Assembly: GCF_026242055.1 (NCBI RefSeq)
Contig: NZ_JAPJDL010000008.1
Span: 285,256-349,255 of the forward strand
DNA length: 64,000 bases
Source: Lentzea sp. NEAU-D7
Lineage (GTDB): Bacteria > Actinomycetota > Actinomycetes > Mycobacteriales > Pseudonocardiaceae
Reading direction: 5' to 3'
Part shown: in pieces, positions 60,971 through 64,000 of the stretch
Layout: every line of letters begins with the position of its first letter
Position numbering within the stretch: position 1 is the stretch's first letter
Notes under the pieces: model-generated
Seen by the model: only the letters and a program-made list of their open reading frames with translations
Database searches by the model: none
Told to the model about the DNA's origin: nothing
Position numbers and translations under genes: made by a program

Positions 60971-61567
60971 TCAGGCGAGGTTGATCGCCGCGAGCAGCAG
61001 GTGGAGCTCGGCCTCGGCGGCGCCGGGAGCGCCGCTCTCGACGAAGACCGACCGGGCCAGGGCGGTACCGATCAGCACCAGGGTCAGCACGTCGATCTGC
61101 GCGCCGCCGACGGGGTTCGCGAGTTCGCCCCGGCCGGTCGCCCGGTCGACGAGGGCGCCGAGCTCGCCGCGGACCGCCAGGTACACGTCGTCGTGCAGGA
61201 TCTGGCGCAGCTCCGGGTCGTGCGCGGCCTGACCCATCAGCGAGAGCAGCGCGGGGCCGGTGGCGGCTTCGAGGATCTTCCGCTTGCGCGCCAGGAGTTC
61301 CCGCAGATCGCTCTCGAGGGTGCCGGTGTCGATCCCGGCCAGCTCGGCCTGGGCGATGTGCCGGGCCACGGCTCCGGCGAGGGCCTGCTTGGAGGGCCAG
61401 CGGCGGTAGAGCGACGCGGTGGAGGCGCCCGCGCGCTTGGCGACCGCGGTCGTCGTGAAGGCAGCCCACCCCGACTCGGTGAGGACCTCGATCGCCGCGT
61501 TGATCAGGGCCGCGTCCACCCGCGGGTCTTTGGGGCGCCCCTGTGCCGCGTCGGCCTTCGTCGTCAT
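60971..61567 (-). CDS. TetR-family repressor
   Basis: A 198-residue TetR regulator with the HTH FTTTAVAKRAGASTASLYRRWPSKQALAGAV and a TetR_C-like domain. It is divergent from the aldehyde dehydrogenase gene with 66 bp between; the dyad at 61594-61613 lies in this gap, so it probably represses both genes. The inducer is unknown. Confidence 0.9.
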   Translation of the reverse strand: MTTKADAAQGRPKDPRVDAALINAAIEVLTESGWAAFTTTAVAKRAGASTASLYRRWPSKQALAGAVARHIAQAELAGIDTGTLESDLRELLARKRKILEAATGPALLSLMGQAAHDPELRQILHDDVYLAVRGELGALVDRATGRGELANPVGGAQIDVLTLVLIGTALARSVFVESGAPGAAEAELHLLLAAINLA

Positions 61568-61593
61568 CCCGCCCAGCATACCGCCACGAAGAA

Positions 61594-61613
61594 ACGAAAA
61601 GGATCTGTTTCGT
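61594..61613. promoter_or_regulatory. Dyad in the TetR/aldehyde dehydrogenase gap
   Basis: ACGAAA and TTTCGT separated by eight bases. It lies between divergent TetR and dehydrogenase genes. Confidence 0.45.
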
Positions 61614-61633
61614 AATGGGGTAGGGTGAGGTGC

Positions 61634-63052
61634 ATGCCCACGACGACAGCCGACCTCGCCGCGACCGTCTCCGGCGCCCGCGAGGTGTTCGACTCCGGCA
61701 CCACCCGTCCCCTGGCCGCCCGCGCCGCCGGTCTCCGGGCGTTGCGCGCGATGCTCACCGAGAACGAGGCCGCGTTCGAGGCCGCCCTGTGGAGCGACCT
61801 GCGCAAGAACGCGGGCGAGGCGCAGCTGACCGAGATCGGCGTGGTGCTGGCGGAGATCAGCCACACGGTGCGGCACCTGCGGAGGTGGGCGCGGTCCCGG
61901 CGCGCCCCGGTGCCGCTGGGTCTGTTGCCGGCGCGGGCGCGGCTGGTGCCCGAGCCGCTCGGCGTGGTGCTGGTGATCGCACCGTGGAACTACCCGATGC
62001 AGCTGTTGCTCGGCCCGCTGGTCGGTGTGCTGGCGGCGGGCAACACGGCCGTTCTCAAGCCGAGCGAACTGGCGCCGGCCACCTCGGCGCTGATCACGAG
62101 GCTCGTGCCCGCCTACTTCCCCGACGGCACCGTGCGCGTGGTGCAGGGCGGTGTCCCCGAGACGACCGAACTGCTGGCGCAGCGGTTCGACCACATCGTG
62201 TTCACGGGCAGCGGCACGGTCGGCCGGATCGTCATGCGGGCCGCGGCCGAGCACCTGACGCCGGTGACGCTGGAGCTGGGCGGCAAGTCGCCCGTCTGGT
62301 TCGACGACGACGCCCACCTCGACCAGGCGGCGCGGCGGCTGGTGTGGGCGAAGTTCACCAACGCCGGCCAGACGTGCGTCGCCCCCGACTACGTGATGAC
62401 CACTCCCGACAGGGTCCCCGCGCTCGTGGAGGCGCTCGGGAGGGCGATCGCGGACCTGTGGGGAGCGGACCCGCGGGCGAGCGAGGACTACGGCCGGATC
62501 GTGAACGAACGGCAGTTCGACCGGCTCGTGTCCCTGCTGGACGGCACGAACGTGGTGGTCGGTGGCGACCACGACCGGGCGGAGAGGTACCTCGCGCCCA
62601 CGGTCGTGACGCTGAGCGGCGGCCGTCTGTCCGTCGGCCCGGACGCGGCCCACCCGGTGCTGCGGGAGGAGATCTTCGGCCCCGTCCTGCCCGTCGTCGC
62701 GGTCGACTCGGCCGAGCAGGCGATCGACGTCGTCAACGCCTGGGACAAGCCCCTCGCGCTGTACGTGTTCACGTCGTCCGCCCGCACCCGCCGCCTGTTC
62801 GAGCAGCGGACCTCGTCCGGCGCGGTGGTCCACGACGCGGGCCTGATCCACGTGGCGGCGAGCGGGCTGCCGTTCGGCGGCGTCGGCGCCAGCGGGATGG
62901 GCGCCTACCACGGCCAGTACTCGTGGAACGCCTTCTCCCACCTCAAGCCCGTGCTGCGCAAGCCGCTCGCGTTCGACACGCTCCGCCTCGCCCAGCCGCC
63001 GTTCACCGGCTTCGGAAAGCGCTTCGCCCAGCGCCTGATGCGCCGCGGGTGA
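61634..63052 (+). CDS. Aldehyde dehydrogenase
   Basis: A 472-residue NAD(P)+-dependent dehydrogenase. It has Asn119 (APWNY), the glycine-rich cofactor motif FTGSGTVG, catalytic Glu214 (LELGGKSP) and Cys248 ([11 protein letters not shown]), and the [10 protein letters not shown] motif. The length and the C-terminal hydrophobic or basic residues ([11 protein letters not shown]) resemble class 3-like fatty aldehyde dehydrogenases. ATG 61634 follows GGGTGAGG. It is divergent from its TetR gene. Confidence 0.92.
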   Translation: MPTTTADLAATVSGAREVFDSGTTRPLAARAAGLRALRAMLTENEAAFEAALWSDLRKNAGEAQLTEIGVVLAEISHTVRHLRRWARSRRAPVPLGLLPARARLVPEPLGVVLVIAPWNYPMQLLLGPLVGVLAAGNTAVLKPSELAPATSALITRLVPAYFPDGTVRVVQGGVPETTELLAQRFDHIVFTGSGTVGRIVMRAAAEHLTPVTLELGGKSPVWFDDDAHLDQAARRLVWAKFTNAGQTCVAPDYVMTTPDRVPALVEALGRAIADLWGADPRASEDYGRIVNERQFDRLVSLLDGTNVVVGGDHDRAERYLAPTVVTLSGGRLSVGPDAAHPVLREEIFGPVLPVVAVDSAEQAIDVVNAWDKPLALYVFTSSARTRRLFEQRTSSGAVVHDAGLIHVAASGLPFGGVGASGMGAYHGQYSWNAFSHLKPVLRKPLAFDTLRLAQPPFTGFGKRFAQRLMRRG

Positions 63053-63053
63053 A

Positions 63054-63824
63054 GTGACGGCCGTCGTGGCCGCCGGGGAGATCATCTCCGTTCCGCCTCG
63101 CCGAAACCCCTTGTTCTGCTTGGATTGCGCAGTGTTCTGGGACTGGGTCGAGCGGGTGTCGTGGGTAGCGGGGATCGTCAGCGCCGTCATCGCGCTCATC
63201 GCGTCGCTGATGGCGTCCCGTTCCGCCACGCTCGCCACCCGCCAGGTGGCGATGCTCGTCGCGGCGGCCACGGACAAGCCGGAACTGCTCCAGAAGCTCG
63301 AACTGGAGGCGCGCGAGCGCTCGGAGGCCGTGCGGCGCCGCGTGCGCACCGTGGTGGCCGCGACGACGACGATGATCACGTCCCTGGCGGTCGTCGCCCT
63401 CGCCGCCTACATGCTGGCGAACCTCCCGGACCACGTGAGCACCAGGGTCGTGGGCGGCGACGCGCCCCGGACCACGCAGGAGTGCGCCGGCGGTTCGGAC
63501 GCCGTCGTCTGCGCTCCCGTCCACGTGTACGAACTGCCGGCCCGGACGAGGGTGGAGACGCGGTTCGGCGGCGTCGAACGCACTCCGGCGCGCACCGGGC
63601 GCGGCGGGCTGTCGGTCGAACTGCACGGCTGCGAGTCCGAGGTGAGGTGGCACGTCGAGCTCGACGGAAGGACCGTCGCCGAGGCCGTGTCCCGCGATGT
63701 CCTGGTGCGCACCGAGTTCCCGATGACGAGCGACCGCGAGTACACCTTCGTCGCCGAACGCGCGGACGGCGACTGCGCCACCACGGAACTGCACGTGCGC
63801 ACCGGCTTCACCTTCGACGACTAG
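63054..63824 (+). CDS. Two-TM protein of unknown function
   Basis: A 256-residue protein with hydrophobic helices at about 32-53 and 103-122, a helical middle section rich in charged residues between them (RSATLATRQVAMLVAAA, LLQKLELEARERSEAVRRR), and an extracellular beta-rich C-terminus with Cys in QECAGGSDAVVCAPV, ELHGCESEV and DGDCATTE. GTG at 63054 starts one base after the dehydrogenase stop, so the two are coupled. No family recognised. Confidence 0.65.
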   Translation: MTAVVAAGEIISVPPRRNPLFCLDCAVFWDWVERVSWVAGIVSAVIALIASLMASRSATLATRQVAMLVAAATDKPELLQKLELEARERSEAVRRRVRTVVAATTTMITSLAVVALAAYMLANLPDHVSTRVVGGDAPRTTQECAGGSDAVVCAPVHVYELPARTRVETRFGGVERTPARTGRGGLSVELHGCESEVRWHVELDGRTVAEAVSRDVLVRTEFPMTSDREYTFVAERADGDCATTELHVRTGFTFDD

Positions 63825-63939
63825 CCACGCTGCCAGGCCGTGTCCCGGAGGTCCCGTCGGGCGCCAGTAGCGGCCTAGGTGTACTGACCCGAGACGTTGC
63901 GAACGGTCCGACACGTGATCGGATGATCTTGGAATGAGG

Positions 63940-64000
63940 GAGGGCCTCCGGGTTCGGTGTGGATTGCGACATCTGCACCGGCTACCAGGAGGCCCTCGAT
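63940..64000 (+). mobile_element. Possible left part of an insertion sequence or gene leader
   Basis: GAGGGCCTCC (63940-63949) and GGAGGCCCTC (63988-63997) form a perfect 10-bp inverted repeat with 38 bp between. The right arm is also a GGAGG ribosome binding site at ideal spacing from AT at 63999-64000, so a coding sequence may begin at the window edge. Inverted repeats just ahead of a gene are seen in some actinomycete insertion sequences. The gene itself is outside the window. Confidence 0.3.

Noticed and set aside
60971..63379. 802-residue minus-strand frame
   Set aside because: The TetR gene is its C-terminal part; the rest is antisense to the aldehyde dehydrogenase.
63003..63914. 303-residue minus-strand frame at the right end
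   Set aside because: It is antisense to the two-TM protein gene, which has membrane helices and a start coupled to the dehydrogenase.

Overview
The window is a high-GC actinomycete chromosome segment, probably from the order Pseudonocardiales (Lentzea, Saccharothrix or a relative). The signs are RbpA, an actinobacterial-type thymidine kinase, an MptB-like mannosyltransferase, frequent GTG and TTG starts, many GTGA/ATGA start-stop overlaps and several putative leaderless genes. No rRNA, tRNA, CRISPR array, PKS or NRPS gene was recognised. The genus is an inference.

Layout. 1-655 has no confident gene; it carries seven perfect 18-bp tandem repeats flanked by two copies of a 21-bp operator-like element that recurs once near 30.07 kb. 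0.66-10.2 kb is a mixed housekeeping and accessory region: thymidine kinase, RbpA, a VTT membrane protein, an aldo/keto reductase, an MgtC-like protein with a possible leader ORF, a DUF1540 protein, a hydrolase, a methyltransferase, a reductase/luciferase-like pair, and a coupled GIY-YIG nuclease / PH-domain pair. 10.2-19.1 kb holds a MacAB-like efflux operon facing its two-component system, an inactive-looking GH20 homologue, and a second two-component system.

19.3-30.0 kb looks like a small biosynthetic locus. A MIO-type aromatic amino acid lyase or aminomutase is divergent, across a perfect 24-bp palindrome, from a tightly coupled operon: flavin monooxygenase, adenylate-forming ligase, paralogous flavin monooxygenase, FMN-dependent 2-hydroxy-acid oxidase, atypical P450 and a cation/proton antiporter. 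A macrolide-type glycosyltransferase follows on the opposite strand. No carrier protein is visible, and the product cannot be named from sequence.

30.1-49.4 kb carries exported proteins (a duplicated HLHP-motif protein, a propeller plus P-domain protein, an I36 protease inhibitor), a PaaK-like ligase, a lipoprotein N-acyltransferase with the MptB-like mannosyltransferase, a single polypeptide joining an ECF sigma factor to an extracellular CAP domain, several regulator/SDR pairs and a large HEAT-repeat protein. 49.9-63.8 kb carries a fused AlkB-rubredoxin alkane hydroxylase, a four-gene operon (MerR regulator, VIT/VWA protein, GH94-like enzyme, small protein), a membrane protein/GNAT pair, a BMP-type lipoprotein, a secreted GHL15-like protein, a TetR/aldehyde dehydrogenase pair and a two-TM protein. 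The right edge may enter an insertion sequence.

The clearest regulatory logic is in divergent gaps: phased repeats before the efflux two-component system, twin TGGAC-N6-GTCCA sites around a TetR gene, a dyad inside a MerR promoter spacer, and the palindrome of the biosynthetic locus.
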